From NCBI RefSeq assembly GCF_040717535.1, contig NZ_JBFEFI010000008.1:108226-172225 (forward strand): a stretch of DNA of 64,000 nucleotides, in the 5' to 3' direction. The translations under genes were made by a program, and so were the position numbers. Position 1 is the stretch's first letter; every line of letters begins with the position of its first letter. This DNA comes from Thalassoglobus sp. JC818. GTDB lineage: Bacteria; Planctomycetota; Planctomycetia; Planctomycetales; Planctomycetaceae. Below, piece by piece: positions 29,534 through 40,168 of this stretch. A model generated the notes under the pieces. The model made no database searches, had not been told where the DNA came from, and saw nothing but the letters and a program-made list of their open reading frames with translations.

Positions 29534-29983
29534 ATGCGACGTCAACTTCGAAACAGCAATCAGAAAAAATCTCGGTTGGGAGCCGCAATTGTCGAAACTG
29601 CGGTCATGATGCCGATCCTGCTCAGCGTCACTTTCGGGGTGATCGAGTTCGGTCGTGCCTTCATGGTCTCCAACCTGATTACGAATGCTGCACGTGAAGG
29701 AAGTCGTCAAGCGATCATCAAGGGAGTGTCGACCGCCGATGTGAAAACTGCGGTGATTGACCAAGTCCGCAACACGGTTGGAGCGACTCTGACAACCAAT
29801 CAGGTCACTGTGACAATTACACCTTACACAGGGAATCCAAATCCGAACAACGAATGCTTGAATGCCTCAACACGAGATCTCATCGTTGTTGGAGTCAGTG
29901 TCCCCTACACCGACGTCGGCTACTTCTTCCGCTATCTGACGAGTGTCAACCTTAAGGCATCAGCTGCGATGCGTCACGAATAG
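29534..29983 (+). CDS. tadE: TadE-like pseudopilin
   Basis: A 149-residue protein with a short basic leader, then GAAIVETAVMMPILLSVTFG, the TadE signature in which the Glu follows the processing region, then VIEFGRAFMVSNLITNAAREGSR. The remaining extracytoplasmic domain ends in FFRYLTSVNLKASAAMRHE, usual for TadE. It forms a pair with the TadG-like gene and is followed by a strong hairpin terminator, so the two probably form the distal part of one transcript. Cys is almost absent (one residue). Confidence 0.9.
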   Translation: MRRQLRNSNQKKSRLGAAIVETAVMMPILLSVTFGVIEFGRAFMVSNLITNAAREGSRQAIIKGVSTADVKTAVIDQVRNTVGATLTTNQVTVTITPYTGNPNPNNECLNASTRDLIVVGVSVPYTDVGYFFRYLTSVNLKASAAMRHE

Positions 29984-30023
29984 CCCATCAAGACTGAGTT
30001 GTTGAGACAACCTCGAAAATCAA

Positions 30024-30062
30024 GACAGCGGCGGCGAGTCATCTCGCCGCCGCTGTTCTCAT
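30024..30062 (+). terminator. Strong hairpin ending the tad-type gene pair
   Basis: ACAGCGGCGGCGAG and CTCGCCGCCGCTGT pair perfectly over 14 bp around a TCAT loop, 40 bp after the tadE stop. The tail TCTCATTT is only moderately U-rich, but the stem is very stable. Confidence 0.75.
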
Positions 30063-30237
30063 TTCTGCAATCTCAGTTTTCTGTTTGCGAAGTGACCTCC
30101 TCGCATTGTCAGCTGCTGCTCAGGCAGGTTTCAAATGTGAGTTCGACGGAATCGCTCACGCGTCTAACATGTTGCAGGTTGGACTGATCTCCGGTTTCAG
30201 TTCGACATTCTCATAACATGAAATCAGTTTGAATCCC

Positions 30238-30729
30238 ATGGCAGATCGCATCGACATCAATTTCGACGGATCAGATTGGCAACTCTCCTGCGAGCAGTTC
30301 ATCGACGCTCCAATCGAAGACGTGTTTCAGTTCTTTTCGGACGCAGAGAATCTGGAAGCGATCACCCCTCCCTGGTTGAATTTCCGCATTGTGACGCCTC
30401 GACCAATTCAGATGCGAGAGGGTGCGCTGATCGACTATCGACTTGCTTTGCGAAGGATTCCGATTCGCTGGCGAACGAGAATCGCGGAATGGAACCCTCC
30501 GTACTCGTTCGTCGACGAACAGCTTCGCGGCCCCTATCGAAAATGGGTCCACGAACACACGTTCATCTCCAAAGATGGTGGAACACAAGTTTCGGATATC
30601 GTGTACTATCAAGTTCCGGGACCTCGATTCTTGCATGAAAGACTGGTCAACAGTGATCTGCGGCGAATCTTCCAATTCCGGCAGGATGTCCTTGCTCAAC
30701 ACTTTCACGAAACAAACGTCGTCTCATGA
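30238..30729 (+). CDS. SRPBCC (START-like) ligand-binding protein
   Basis: A 163-residue protein of the polyketide-cyclase/START superfamily: it opens CEQFIDAPIEDVFQFFSDAENLEAITPPWL and ends with the long helix DLRRIFQFRQDVLAQHF. WRTRIAEWNPPYSFVDEQLRG and KWVHEHTF are typical. The ATG at 30238 is preferred over a TTG three codons upstream. Its stop overlaps the photolyase start as ATGA, so the two are co-translated. Proteins of this type often sit beside photolyase genes; the ligand is unknown. Confidence 0.85.
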   Translation: MADRIDINFDGSDWQLSCEQFIDAPIEDVFQFFSDAENLEAITPPWLNFRIVTPRPIQMREGALIDYRLALRRIPIRWRTRIAEWNPPYSFVDEQLRGPYRKWVHEHTFISKDGGTQVSDIVYYQVPGPRFLHERLVNSDLRRIFQFRQDVLAQHFHETNVVS

Positions 30730-32192
30730 GTGATGTTCCGACAGCTCGAATCCGAACACTGAATGAAGAAGAGGTTCGAGAAAAGGGTGACTATGTTCTC
30801 TACTGGATGATTGCCAACCGGAGATCAAAGTCGAACTTCTCTCTCCAACGTGCCGTCGAATGGGCGAATTTGCTCGACAAACCTTTGATCGTCTTCGAGG
30901 CGCTTCGAGTCAATTATCGCTGGGCCAGCGACAGGATTCATCGTTTCGTTCTTCAGGGCATGGCTGATCAAAAGAAGGACTTCGAAGACGCTGGCGTCAC
31001 GTATTACCCGTATGTCGAACCGACGCAAAACGACGGACGACACCTGCTGACAACACTCGCCGAAAATTCTGCGGTTGTCGTGACGGATGACTTTCCGTCA
31101 TTTTTCATCCCGACCATGCTGCGACTCGTTTCTCGCAAACTCGAGGTGAAGCTCGAAGCGGTCGACTCCAATGGACTCTTCCCCATGAGGTCCACGAACG
31201 AAGTCTTCAAAACGGCTCATTCGTTTCGCCGCTTCCTGCAAAAGTCGTTACGACCTCACCTGGACGAGTTTCCCGAAGTCGATTCCATTAAAACTAATGG
31301 CCTTCCGGATTCCGTTCCCGTCCCGAAGAAGATTTTAAAGAAGTGGCCCGCTGCTTCGGCAGATCTTTTAAAAGCAACAAGCAAAGCATTGTCCGATCTT
31401 CCAATCGACCACTCAGTCGGTCCGGCCGCTTTCGATGGCGGTCGCAATGCAGCAGACGATGTCCTCGACCAGTTCATGAAGGATCGACTGGATCGATACG
31501 GCGATGGCCGAAACCATCCCGACGAAGACGCCAGCAGCGGCCTCTCTCCGTATATCCACTTCGGTCACATTTCGTCTCACACAGTCTTCCAAAGAATTGC
31601 GGACCACGAAGACTGGTCGACCGATCAACTCTCAAAAAAGACTTCAGGCTCGCGCGAGGGCTGGTGGGGAATGTCTTCCTCGTCAGAGAGCTTCCTCGAC
31701 GAACTGATCACATGGAGAGAACTCGGGTACAACATGTGTGCACATCGCAGCGATTACGATCAGTACGAATCGCTCCCTGACTGGGCGAAAGAAACGATCG
31801 AAGAACATGCTGAGGACGACCGCCCTCACACCTATAGTCTCGAAGAATTTGAACGGGCTGAAACTCACGACGAAATCTGGAACGCTGCCCAGCGACAACT
31901 CGTCCGTGACGGTAGACTGCACAACTATCTACGCATGCTGTGGGGCAAGAAAATCTTTCAATGGTCGACGACGCCGCAAGACGCTTTGAAAGTCATGATC
32001 GAACTCAACAACAAATACGCGGTCGATGGGCGCAACCCCAACAGCTATTCAGGGATTTTCTGGGTGTTGGGAAGATACGATCGCGCGTGGGGTCCGGAGC
32101 GTCCCATCTTCGGGAAGATTCGCTACATGACCAGCGAAAGCACCCAAAAGAAGCTCAAGATGTCCGAGTACTTAGAGAAGTATTCTGAGTAA
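30726..32192 (+). CDS. phr: Deoxyribodipyrimidine photolyase, class II
   Basis: A 488-residue light-driven enzyme that splits cyclobutane pyrimidine dimers. Class II features visible: the opening GDYVLYWMIANRRSKSNFSLQRAVEWA (Rossmann-like antenna domain) and the FAD domain with SGLSPYIHFGHIS, FLDELITWRELGYNMC, LPDWAKETIEEHAEDDR and YLRMLWGKKIFQWS..NNKYAVDGRNPNSYSGIFW. The length fits the class. It is the second gene of a two-gene unit with the SRPBCC protein (ATGA overlap). The DUF1992 gene follows about 120 bp later. Confidence 0.94.
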   Translation: MSDVPTARIRTLNEEEVREKGDYVLYWMIANRRSKSNFSLQRAVEWANLLDKPLIVFEALRVNYRWASDRIHRFVLQGMADQKKDFEDAGVTYYPYVEPTQNDGRHLLTTLAENSAVVVTDDFPSFFIPTMLRLVSRKLEVKLEAVDSNGLFPMRSTNEVFKTAHSFRRFLQKSLRPHLDEFPEVDSIKTNGLPDSVPVPKKILKKWPAASADLLKATSKALSDLPIDHSVGPAAFDGGRNAADDVLDQFMKDRLDRYGDGRNHPDEDASSGLSPYIHFGHISSHTVFQRIADHEDWSTDQLSKKTSGSREGWWGMSSSSESFLDELITWRELGYNMCAHRSDYDQYESLPDWAKETIEEHAEDDRPHTYSLEEFERAETHDEIWNAAQRQLVRDGRLHNYLRMLWGKKIFQWSTTPQDALKVMIELNNKYAVDGRNPNSYSGIFWVLGRYDRAWGPERPIFGKIRYMTSESTQKKLKMSEYLEKYSE

Positions 32193-32309
32193 CAATTGGC
32201 AGCTCATCGTGTGATCACTTTCGAAGTTGTGGACGTCACACGATCATCGATTGAGAGCTATTCCCGAATCGCTCAATGGACACAGCACCCTGTTGGACGG
32301 AGAAGAACA

Positions 32310-32726
32310 ATGGGAGAACGCAAATCTGCTCATGAGTCGTGGGAAGGGTTTATCGAACAACGAATTCAAGACGCCCAGAACGAAGGCGAATTCGACAACC
32401 TCCACGGACAGGGAAAACCGATTCCGGGTATCGAAAAGGCTCTCGACTCGGACTGGTGGCTGAAAGACAAACTCAAGCGGGAACAGCTCAGCATTGTTCC
32501 CCCACTGATTGAAGCTCGACGTGACATCGAACAGACCTTGAACGAAATCAAATCGCTGGCCAATGAAGATTTCGTCCGAACCGAACTCGAAAAGCTCAAC
32601 CAGCGAGTCCTTCAAGCCATTCAATCTCCATCGCCAAGCCCTCCCATCGTCGTTCTACCAGTGAACATCGAGAGGGAAATTGCACTCTGGAAAGAGTCCA
32701 AAAACGCCGGCACTCCATCACCATAA
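32310..32726 (+). CDS. DUF1992 (DnaJC28-like) protein
   Basis: A 138-residue protein beginning at the ATG at 32310, with GGAG-type sequence about eight bases upstream; the frame is open 38 codons further upstream but only from a TTG. ESWEGFIEQRIQDAQNEGEF followed by DNLHGQGKPI is the DUF1992 signature (Ile-Glu..Gly-x-Phe-Asp-x-Leu-x-Gly-x-Gly-Lys). In other organisms the domain occurs alone or with a J domain (DNAJC28); here no J domain is present. Function is unknown. It is convergent with trkA. Confidence 0.88.
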   Translation: MGERKSAHESWEGFIEQRIQDAQNEGEFDNLHGQGKPIPGIEKALDSDWWLKDKLKREQLSIVPPLIEARRDIEQTLNEIKSLANEDFVRTELEKLNQRVLQAIQSPSPSPPIVVLPVNIEREIALWKESKNAGTPSP

Positions 32727-32775
32727 AGCTCTATCGCTTTCAGTTTGCTCAAAACCAATATGCCGACGAGTGTGC

Positions 32776-34131
32776 TTAGCTTCGCGAGCCTTGGCCATTC
32801 GCTGCAAACCATTTTAGCGCTGCAGCTTCTTGACCTTTCTGAACAATCACGACGACCGAGTCACCGACCCGCAACTGATCATCCCCGGAAGCCACCTCAA
32901 CGTACTCTTCGCGGACGATCGCTGCGATCAGGCAATCTTTGATCTGCAAGTCGCGAAGTGCCCCCGCCGTGCACGGTGCTCCTTCTCGCACTTCAACTTC
33001 CCAAACCTGAGCCGCTCCGCCAGCGATCGAACTTTGCCTCGCAATTGGCCCCGTCTGGATCATTCCGACGATCTCGCCGGCCATCACTTCTCTTGGGCTG
33101 ACAGCGAGATCGATCCCGATCTTCTCAAGCACGTTCACATAATCCGGTCGGCGCACAATGCTGATGATGCGTGATGCTCCCAGCTCTTTCGCTTCTGCCC
33201 CACAAATGATATTGTCTTCGTCTCGCCCCATTGCAGCCACGAAAACATCGACCGAACTGACTCGTGCTTCTTCGAGTTCATTCTGATTCGTCGCATCTCC
33301 CGCCAGAACCGTCACCGACTCGAGTCGACTTCCTAACAACTGACAGCGTTCCTGATCCGCTTCGAGGACGACCACGCGATAGCGTCGACTGTCGAGGAGC
33401 TTCGCCAGATGAAAACCGATCTCTCCACCCCCGGCGATAATCACCGACATCGTTCGATGAGTCCGCGCCTCGAATTGACTCTTCACATCTTCGAGCGCCG
33501 TCGACTTGCCGATCAGCGTCACACGGTCACCCGGCTGAATGACCTCATCAGCTGTCGGAACTGAAGGCCCCTTGTTACCGACGAGCAATCCAATGCGAAC
33601 TGTCGCTGGCAGATTCAAATCCCGAATCGATCGTCCAACCGCGGCAGACCGCTGATCAACTCCGACCTCCAACACTTCCACTCCACCACGTGCGAAACTT
33701 TCGACTGCAAACAATCCCGGTGCTCGCAAGCCCTTCGCAAGTTCCAGAGCAGTCAGTTTTTCGAGACTGAGAAGCCGATCGATTCCGAAATGCCGCTGAT
33801 AATCGAAGGTACTGAAATCACGATATGCAGGGTTGAAGACGCGAGCGACGGTCGTCTTCGCCCCCATCACTTTGGACAAGCTCGCCCCGACAAGATTCAC
33901 TTCGTCGCGGCTCGTCACTGCCAGACAAATCTCGGCGTTCTGAACCCCCGCCTGAAACAACGGAATCGACTCGCACGCGGACCCCAGCACAGTTTGAACA
34001 TCAAGCTGTTCTTCAACACGATTCAGCACGTCGCGTTGTTCATCAACGATGCAAACGTTTACATCCTGCTGAACAAGCAAATCCGCGATCGATCTTCCGA
34101 CCGTACCGGCACCAAGAATCACTGCGTGCAT
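32776..34131 (-). CDS. trkA: Trk potassium-uptake regulatory protein TrkA
   Basis: A 451-residue peripheral membrane protein that gates the Trk/Ktr K+ channel. It contains two RCK modules: the first starts MHAVILGAGTVGRSIADLL (GxGxxG) and the second, near residue 228, MSVIIAGGGEIGFHLAKLL; each is followed by a TrkA-C domain (LNLPATVRIGLLVGN; LQIKDCLIAAIVREEY). Acidic residues after the second strand (CIVDEQRD, VLEADQERC) indicate NAD(H) binding. The membrane subunit trkH/trkG is not in the window. Confidence 0.93.
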   Translation of the reverse strand: MHAVILGAGTVGRSIADLLVQQDVNVCIVDEQRDVLNRVEEQLDVQTVLGSACESIPLFQAGVQNAEICLAVTSRDEVNLVGASLSKVMGAKTTVARVFNPAYRDFSTFDYQRHFGIDRLLSLEKLTALELAKGLRAPGLFAVESFARGGVEVLEVGVDQRSAAVGRSIRDLNLPATVRIGLLVGNKGPSVPTADEVIQPGDRVTLIGKSTALEDVKSQFEARTHRTMSVIIAGGGEIGFHLAKLLDSRRYRVVVLEADQERCQLLGSRLESVTVLAGDATNQNELEEARVSSVDVFVAAMGRDEDNIICGAEAKELGASRIISIVRRPDYVNVLEKIGIDLAVSPREVMAGEIVGMIQTGPIARQSSIAGGAAQVWEVEVREGAPCTAGALRDLQIKDCLIAAIVREEYVEVASGDDQLRVGDSVVVIVQKGQEAAALKWFAANGQGSRS

Positions 34132-34234
34132 AGGTTGTCACTTGTGGTCAAAATTACACAGCCATCACTGAGCAAGATTCCGGCGCGGTCTCATGCTCAT
34201 TCGACGACAAATACTCATGCTTCCCGACAACACA

Positions 34235-35002
34235 TTATGTCATCTCCTCACTGCTTCCCGGAAGTTGCAAAGCACGCTGCAACGATCCCACGAGAGGTCG
34301 AATGTGAGGTGCTGCCAGAAAAATTCGAGATGTCACCGTTGAGCGAGGGAACAAATTGGTAATGAAATCGAGGCAGAATTCTGTTCCAGTGTGTCGGATC
34401 AAGACCGCGTTGGAGTAATGGCCAGCATAGACCTGATCATCAGCCTTCAACTCGTCATAAACATCTTCGATTCGCGGGACTGCGGGACTTTGATTTCCAT
34501 TTTCCGGATGCCCTGGGCTCCCCAAACCGGAATGCGGTGGATTGTTGCCGCCACCGGCCTGCGAGCCTTCAGCCTCTCTCTCTTCAGAGACGGGACCGGT
34601 TGAAGGATCGGACTTTGGAACCGGAAGCTGGGGAAGTTCGCCAAACCGCTGCTCATAGTTTTCGACGTTGCTTCGGAGCGCCATCAAAAACTGACGAGCA
34701 ACCAGATACGGAAGTACACATCGTGAGACGATTCGCTGTTGCTCTCCCATTCTCAACACGAAATCGAGAACAACCTCAGTCTGCCCCGTAAGAACCATCA
34801 CTCCGTTTGCGAAAACCCCTTCTCCGACCCGACTGGGAACGCGTGCGCTCAGATTCTGATGTTGAACCTGAGCCTGAATTGGCTGGGGAAAAGAAGCCGG
34901 GTCTGGAAGAGGATCGGAAGGATTCCTGCCGGAATCCTTCTCATCCGATCGATCTCGTTCTGACTCCTCATCATCTGGAGGAGAACCTCCATTGGCATCC
35001 AT
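34235..35002 (-). CDS. Tandem DUF3467 protein
   Basis: A 255-residue protein with an acidic/Pro-rich N-terminus (about 45 residues) and two DUF3467-like segments: VGEGVFANGVMVLTGQTEVVLDFVLRMGE..VSRCVLPYLVARQFLMALRSNVENYEQRFGEL, and after a disordered linker VYAGHYSNAVLIRHTGTEFCLDFITN..VTSRIFLAAPHIRPLVGSLQRAL. The second lacks the terminal 'E..FG' segment. The domain's role is unknown. The neighbour at 35200 is a single-domain paralogue on the same strand about 200 bp upstream. Confidence 0.82.
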   Translation of the reverse strand: MDANGGSPPDDEESERDRSDEKDSGRNPSDPLPDPASFPQPIQAQVQHQNLSARVPSRVGEGVFANGVMVLTGQTEVVLDFVLRMGEQQRIVSRCVLPYLVARQFLMALRSNVENYEQRFGELPQLPVPKSDPSTGPVSEEREAEGSQAGGGNNPPHSGLGSPGHPENGNQSPAVPRIEDVYDELKADDQVYAGHYSNAVLIRHTGTEFCLDFITNLFPRSTVTSRIFLAAPHIRPLVGSLQRALQLPGSSEEMT

Positions 35003-35199
35003 GGGATGACCTCATTCCTCTCGCAACGTCCTCAAAATGCCGTCCATCGGTTTCGTCAATCACGAAAAAGGCGTCCGGGTTCCATGAACTCGAATACTTA
35101 CAGATGTGATCTCTGAAACCGGCGATACGGCTTGTCTCTCCGAACACTCACTTCGTCTGAAGTCGCACGAACACGATTTCGGGTGTGCGTCTTCGATGT

Positions 35200-35544
35200 C
35201 TAAGTGGTCTCAGCGGAGACAAGTCGCTTGCGTACGTCGACTTCGAGTCGTCCGAAAGCTTGTTCATGGCGTTGAACCGTCGCAGTCAACAAAGCAGCCA
35301 ATCGCTTCGCTGTGTAGTGGTTCAGAATAACGCGCTGAGTGACTTTCAGTTTCTGGCTGCCGGTCGCCATCGGATTTGGATTCACAGCCAAATCGAGAAT
35401 CACTTCTTCCGGAGTGCTCGAAACGCGACAGAGATTCGCGTACAGGGCTTCAACGTTTGTGTCGTCCAGCTCGATGCGAACCTGCTGCTGTCCAGTCTCT
35501 GAAGACGAAGACTGCTCGGTGGACGTTTGTGAGGACTCGGCCAT
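35200..35544 (-). CDS. DUF3467 protein
   Basis: A 114-residue protein: a Ser/Gln/Glu-rich start, then [64 protein letters not shown], a complete DUF3467 pattern ending in the 'E..FG' motif. AAGGAG precedes the ATG. It lies directly upstream of the tandem version at 34235, so the pair probably arose by duplication and may interact. No function is known. Confidence 0.85.
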   Translation of the reverse strand: MAESSQTSTEQSSSSETGQQQVRIELDDTNVEALYANLCRVSSTPEEVILDLAVNPNPMATGSQKLKVTQRVILNHYTAKRLAALLTATVQRHEQAFGRLEVDVRKRLVSAETT

Positions 35545-35685
35545 GGTATTTCTCCTTCACCTGAGGCGTTGACTTTCAATCCATTTTTTGAGCACGTTGC
35601 TCGTTCCCGACAACTCGCCGAGTCGGTTTGGCTCAACGAATCGCTGAACCAAACCGTACAATTCCTGAAGAAAAACGTTGACGAC

Positions 35686-36885
<1,200 letters not shown>

Positions 36886-37316
36886 TTCGTCTCCCTTTAT
36901 CCAGATACGGTCACAAACCCGATGAGAACAATTTCGCAATTCGGAACAAAATCATCGCGTGATGACGTTGTCCGAAGAATTTGTTGAGTGTTTTTCACTC
37001 GATCTTTATCGGTACAGTCTTGAGTCGAAGAATACATCCCAGACAAATCGTTCGCAACCAGCGACGAAGACACCAACCCGGCCAACTTCCGACGAGCTCA
37101 GCGGAAATTCCTCATGGCAGAACGAAGGACTCAATGTCCCGACTCCGACCTCCCTGAAGTTGCCACTTCGATTGCCGGTCACAACTTCCATTCAGAGGTT
37201 TCCCGCGACTGAACGAGTGACGTATCTGTCATGAACTGATACGTTTGCACTGATTGACTAAGCAGGCTTCGCCTTCAGTCATTTGCGTCACAACAGCTTT
37301 GCAGGAATCTTACCGA
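36886..37316. other. Intergenic stretch between divergent dehydrogenase and GH32 genes
   Basis: About 430 bp without a convincing gene. The only structure noticed is a small GAGTG-TTTTT-CACTC hairpin near 36986. It should contain the promoters of both flanking genes, but none is clear. Confidence 0.5.
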
Positions 37317-39335
37317 ATGAGATCGTTTCTGAACTTGCTCGCACCCGCCCTCTTGCTCTTCATTGTTTTGGGTCAGTCAAATCTGCTGGCAGCCGAAACC
37401 CTCTTCGACTTCGAAGGTGACGGATTCGGTGCGTGGTCCGTGGAAGGCGCTGCCTTTGGCGAAACACCAGTCGTCGGTAAAACACTCAGTGTTGAAGGAT
37501 ACAAGGGACGGCGATTTCTCAACTCGTTCCACGGAGGAGACCCAGCACAAGGTGAGTTGATCTCTCCAGAATTCGTCATCTCAGACCAGTTCATCGTGTT
37601 CCTGATTTCAGGTGGGCGACATCCGGGAAAAACCGGAGCGGAACTGATCATCGACGATGAAGCAGTCCGCTCGGCGACTGGCAATCATTCTGGAGTCATG
37701 GAGTGGCGAACCTGGGATGTCTCAGAGCTGAAAGGGAAGAAAGCAAAGCTTCGCATCTTCGACCAAGCCACAGGAGACTGGGGACACATCAACCTCGATC
37801 ACGTCCTCTTGACCAGCCAGCCACGCATCAATCCCGGTCAAGTTCGACTCGACCAGTACCGCCGCACTCCCTGGTACTACCGCGAACAATTCCGTCCACA
37901 GTTTCACTTCACTCCCGAACTCAACTGGATGAACGACCCCAACGGGCTCGTCTATCACGACGGCGAATACCATTTGTTCTATCAGCACAATCCACACGGA
38001 AACGGCTGGGGACACATGAGTTGGGGGCATGCTGTCAGTCGCGACTTGTGTCACTGGGAGCATCTTCCGATCGCCCTTCACGAAGAATACGGGACGATGA
38101 TTTTCTCCGGCAGCGCTGTCGTCGACTCCAACAACACCAGCGGATTCGGAACACTCGAGAACCCGCCAATGGTTGCCATCTACACAGGTAACGGCCACGG
38201 GAAACAGACTCAAGATCTCGCTTACAGCCTCGACAACGGACGCCATTGGACCAAGTATTCTAAAAACCCGGTTCTCGATCTCGACGAGGCTCACTTCAGA
38301 GACCCCAAGGTTTTCTGGCACTCACCGACCAATCGCTGGGTCATGGTTGTCTCGTTAGCTGCTAAGAAAATTATTCAGTTCTACGGATCTCCGAATCTGA
38401 AAGACTGGACGCTGCTAAGTGAGTTCGGTCCTGCAGGCGTCGACACCAAACCGAACTGGGAATGTCCGGACGTGTTTGAACTCCCCATCGAAGGTAAGCC
38501 CGGAGAAACAGGCTGGGTACTGGAAGCAGACATCGGAGGCGGTTCCATCGCAGGCGGGTCGGGAGGCGAATACTTCGTCGGCGAATTCGACGGCACAACA
38601 TTTCAGGCGGATTCGAAAGAGTCGCAATGGGTTGACTTCGGCAGAGACTTTTACGCCCCCATTTCGTGGGACAATATTCCTTCCGAAGACGGCCGAAGAA
38701 TCTGGATCGGTTGGATGAACAACTGGGAAACCGCCCTCGTCCCGACGAGCCCCTGGCGAAGCAGCATGTCGATTCCACGAGCACTGTCACTTCGCGAAGT
38801 CGACGGCTCTCTTCGGCTCATTCAGCGTCCAGTGCAAGAACTCGAGAAACTCCGCGGCCAAGAAAAGCAATTGACCAACGTGGCCATTAACGGAGATCAA
38901 GCAGTTCCGCTCGACTCTCTCAACAGTCGACAAAGGGAAATCATCGCGGAATTCGAAGTGGGCGATGCAGAAGAGTTTGGACTTCGTGTCTGCGAAGGGC
39001 CTGATGAACGGACCGTGATCGGAGTTCGTCCACAAGCGTCGGAGGTTTTCGTTGATCGAACACAGAGCGGAGAAGTCGAATTCCATCCTGCGTTTCCCGG
39101 TCGGCACGCTGCCCCCATCTCGATCAAAAACGGCCGCGTTCAACTTCACATTTTCGTTGACACATCATCAGTCGAACTTTTCGCGAATGACGGAGAGATC
39201 ACAATCACCGATCGCATCTTCCCAAGCGAAGCAAGCGACGGCGTCACTCTCTATTCCAAAGAAGGAACCGCACGCCTCGTGTCGCTGCAAATCTGGGAAC
39301 TGAATTCCATTTGGCACAACCCAAAAGAGCAATAA
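37317..39335 (+). CDS. Secreted glycoside hydrolase family 32 (fructan/sucrose hydrolase)
   Basis: A 672-residue enzyme from the ATG at 37317, opening an export signal (MRSFLNLLAPALLLFIVLG). Residues about 28-170 form an extra N-terminal beta-sandwich-like domain (TLFDFEGDGFGAWSVEG; MEWRTWDVSELKGKKAKLRIFD). The GH32 five-bladed propeller begins with WMNDPNG (204-210, nucleophile Asp) and contains FRDPKVFW and WECPDVFEL (acid/base Glu). The C-terminal beta-sandwich ends with DTSSVELFANDGE. All three catalytic carboxylates are present. It should release fructose from levan, inulin or related beta-fructans outside the cytoplasm. Confidence 0.95.
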   Translation: MRSFLNLLAPALLLFIVLGQSNLLAAETLFDFEGDGFGAWSVEGAAFGETPVVGKTLSVEGYKGRRFLNSFHGGDPAQGELISPEFVISDQFIVFLISGGRHPGKTGAELIIDDEAVRSATGNHSGVMEWRTWDVSELKGKKAKLRIFDQATGDWGHINLDHVLLTSQPRINPGQVRLDQYRRTPWYYREQFRPQFHFTPELNWMNDPNGLVYHDGEYHLFYQHNPHGNGWGHMSWGHAVSRDLCHWEHLPIALHEEYGTMIFSGSAVVDSNNTSGFGTLENPPMVAIYTGNGHGKQTQDLAYSLDNGRHWTKYSKNPVLDLDEAHFRDPKVFWHSPTNRWVMVVSLAAKKIIQFYGSPNLKDWTLLSEFGPAGVDTKPNWECPDVFELPIEGKPGETGWVLEADIGGGSIAGGSGGEYFVGEFDGTTFQADSKESQWVDFGRDFYAPISWDNIPSEDGRRIWIGWMNNWETALVPTSPWRSSMSIPRALSLREVDGSLRLIQRPVQELEKLRGQEKQLTNVAINGDQAVPLDSLNSRQREIIAEFEVGDAEEFGLRVCEGPDERTVIGVRPQASEVFVDRTQSGEVEFHPAFPGRHAAPISIKNGRVQLHIFVDTSSVELFANDGEITITDRIFPSEASDGVTLYSKEGTARLVSLQIWELNSIWHNPKEQ

Positions 39336-39376
39336 CACTTTGCCCCTGTAGCACTTCGTCAAATGCTAATGAAGAG

Positions 39377-40039
39377 TTACTGCGTTTTCGCAGCCAGAAT
39401 TTGAAGTGTCTCTTCAACAGCCAGTTGAACATCCTCGTCGGGATCTTTTTTCAAGTCCTCCAGTCGCGAGGTTGCTCGTGAGATGTCCGAAGCATCCTCG
39501 ATGCGTTCCGACAGCTTGACAGCCCACAGCCGAACACGAGCATCTTCACTCTTGTAACCGTTCAACAAGTCAGAGGTGACCGGAGCCCCGGGTGCGGACT
39601 TGTAAACTTTGAGAATGGCGAGCGAAAGCGTTCGCGTCCGATCGTCGGTGATGCCGTCAAAAATGTCCGGAACAGCTTCCCAGTCGAGCCCAATCACTCT
39701 GTCCGGTGAGATGTAACGTTTTCCGTCGAAGAGCACTTCGGCCTTGCGTGCTTTCCCTTCTCGTTCCAACTCCAGCCACTTGCGAGTCGTCCGACCTTCG
39801 TACTGGACCTGGCTTCGCCAAGCGAACGGTTGAAACCCGACTTGCATTACAAGCATGATGCAAAAGATGAAAAGGGCTGCGAAGGCTGCGACTGCTAACG
39901 GTTTCAGCAGGAACGAAAACTTCGCGAAGAAATCTGCGACGATCAGCTCGAATGTCCCAGCTTGTTTCCTCGATCGCTTCTTTTTCTTGCGCTTCTTGCG
40001 GCGTATCGGTTCTGGTTGCTCGGAACCGTCTTGATTCAT
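39377..40039 (-). CDS. Membrane protein with basic N-terminus and HEAT-like C-terminal region
   Basis: I do not recognise a named family. The 220-residue product opens with a strongly basic stretch (RRKKRKKKKRSRKQAG), then one transmembrane helix near residues 44-68 (PLAVAAFAALFIFCIMLVMQV). The roughly 150-residue soluble part ends in helical pairs (ARVRLWAVKLSERIED; DEDVQLAVEETLQIL) that look like HEAT repeats. It is probably anchored with this region outside the cytoplasm. It is convergent with the GH32 gene. Confidence 0.7.
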   Translation of the reverse strand: MNQDGSEQPEPIRRKKRKKKKRSRKQAGTFELIVADFFAKFSFLLKPLAVAAFAALFIFCIMLVMQVGFQPFAWRSQVQYEGRTTRKWLELEREGKARKAEVLFDGKRYISPDRVIGLDWEAVPDIFDGITDDRTRTLSLAILKVYKSAPGAPVTSDLLNGYKSEDARVRLWAVKLSERIEDASDISRATSRLEDLKKDPDEDVQLAVEETLQILAAKTQ

Positions 40040-40168
40040 TTTTCTGGCTCGCCGATCGAATTCGTTTCGAGATTAGAAACTACAGTTCGATCAGACTAGG
40101 TCTCATTTGTGAACCTTCCGTAAAGAATTCAAGAATAGTCACACCTCAAGAGTTGATCCGCACAAGAA

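Noticed and set aside
35575..35610. GAGCACGTTGCTC palindrome near the end of the first Gfo/Idh gene
   Set aside because: It resembles the palindrome of the repeat but lacks the TAG registration, the TTTCC block and the far end.
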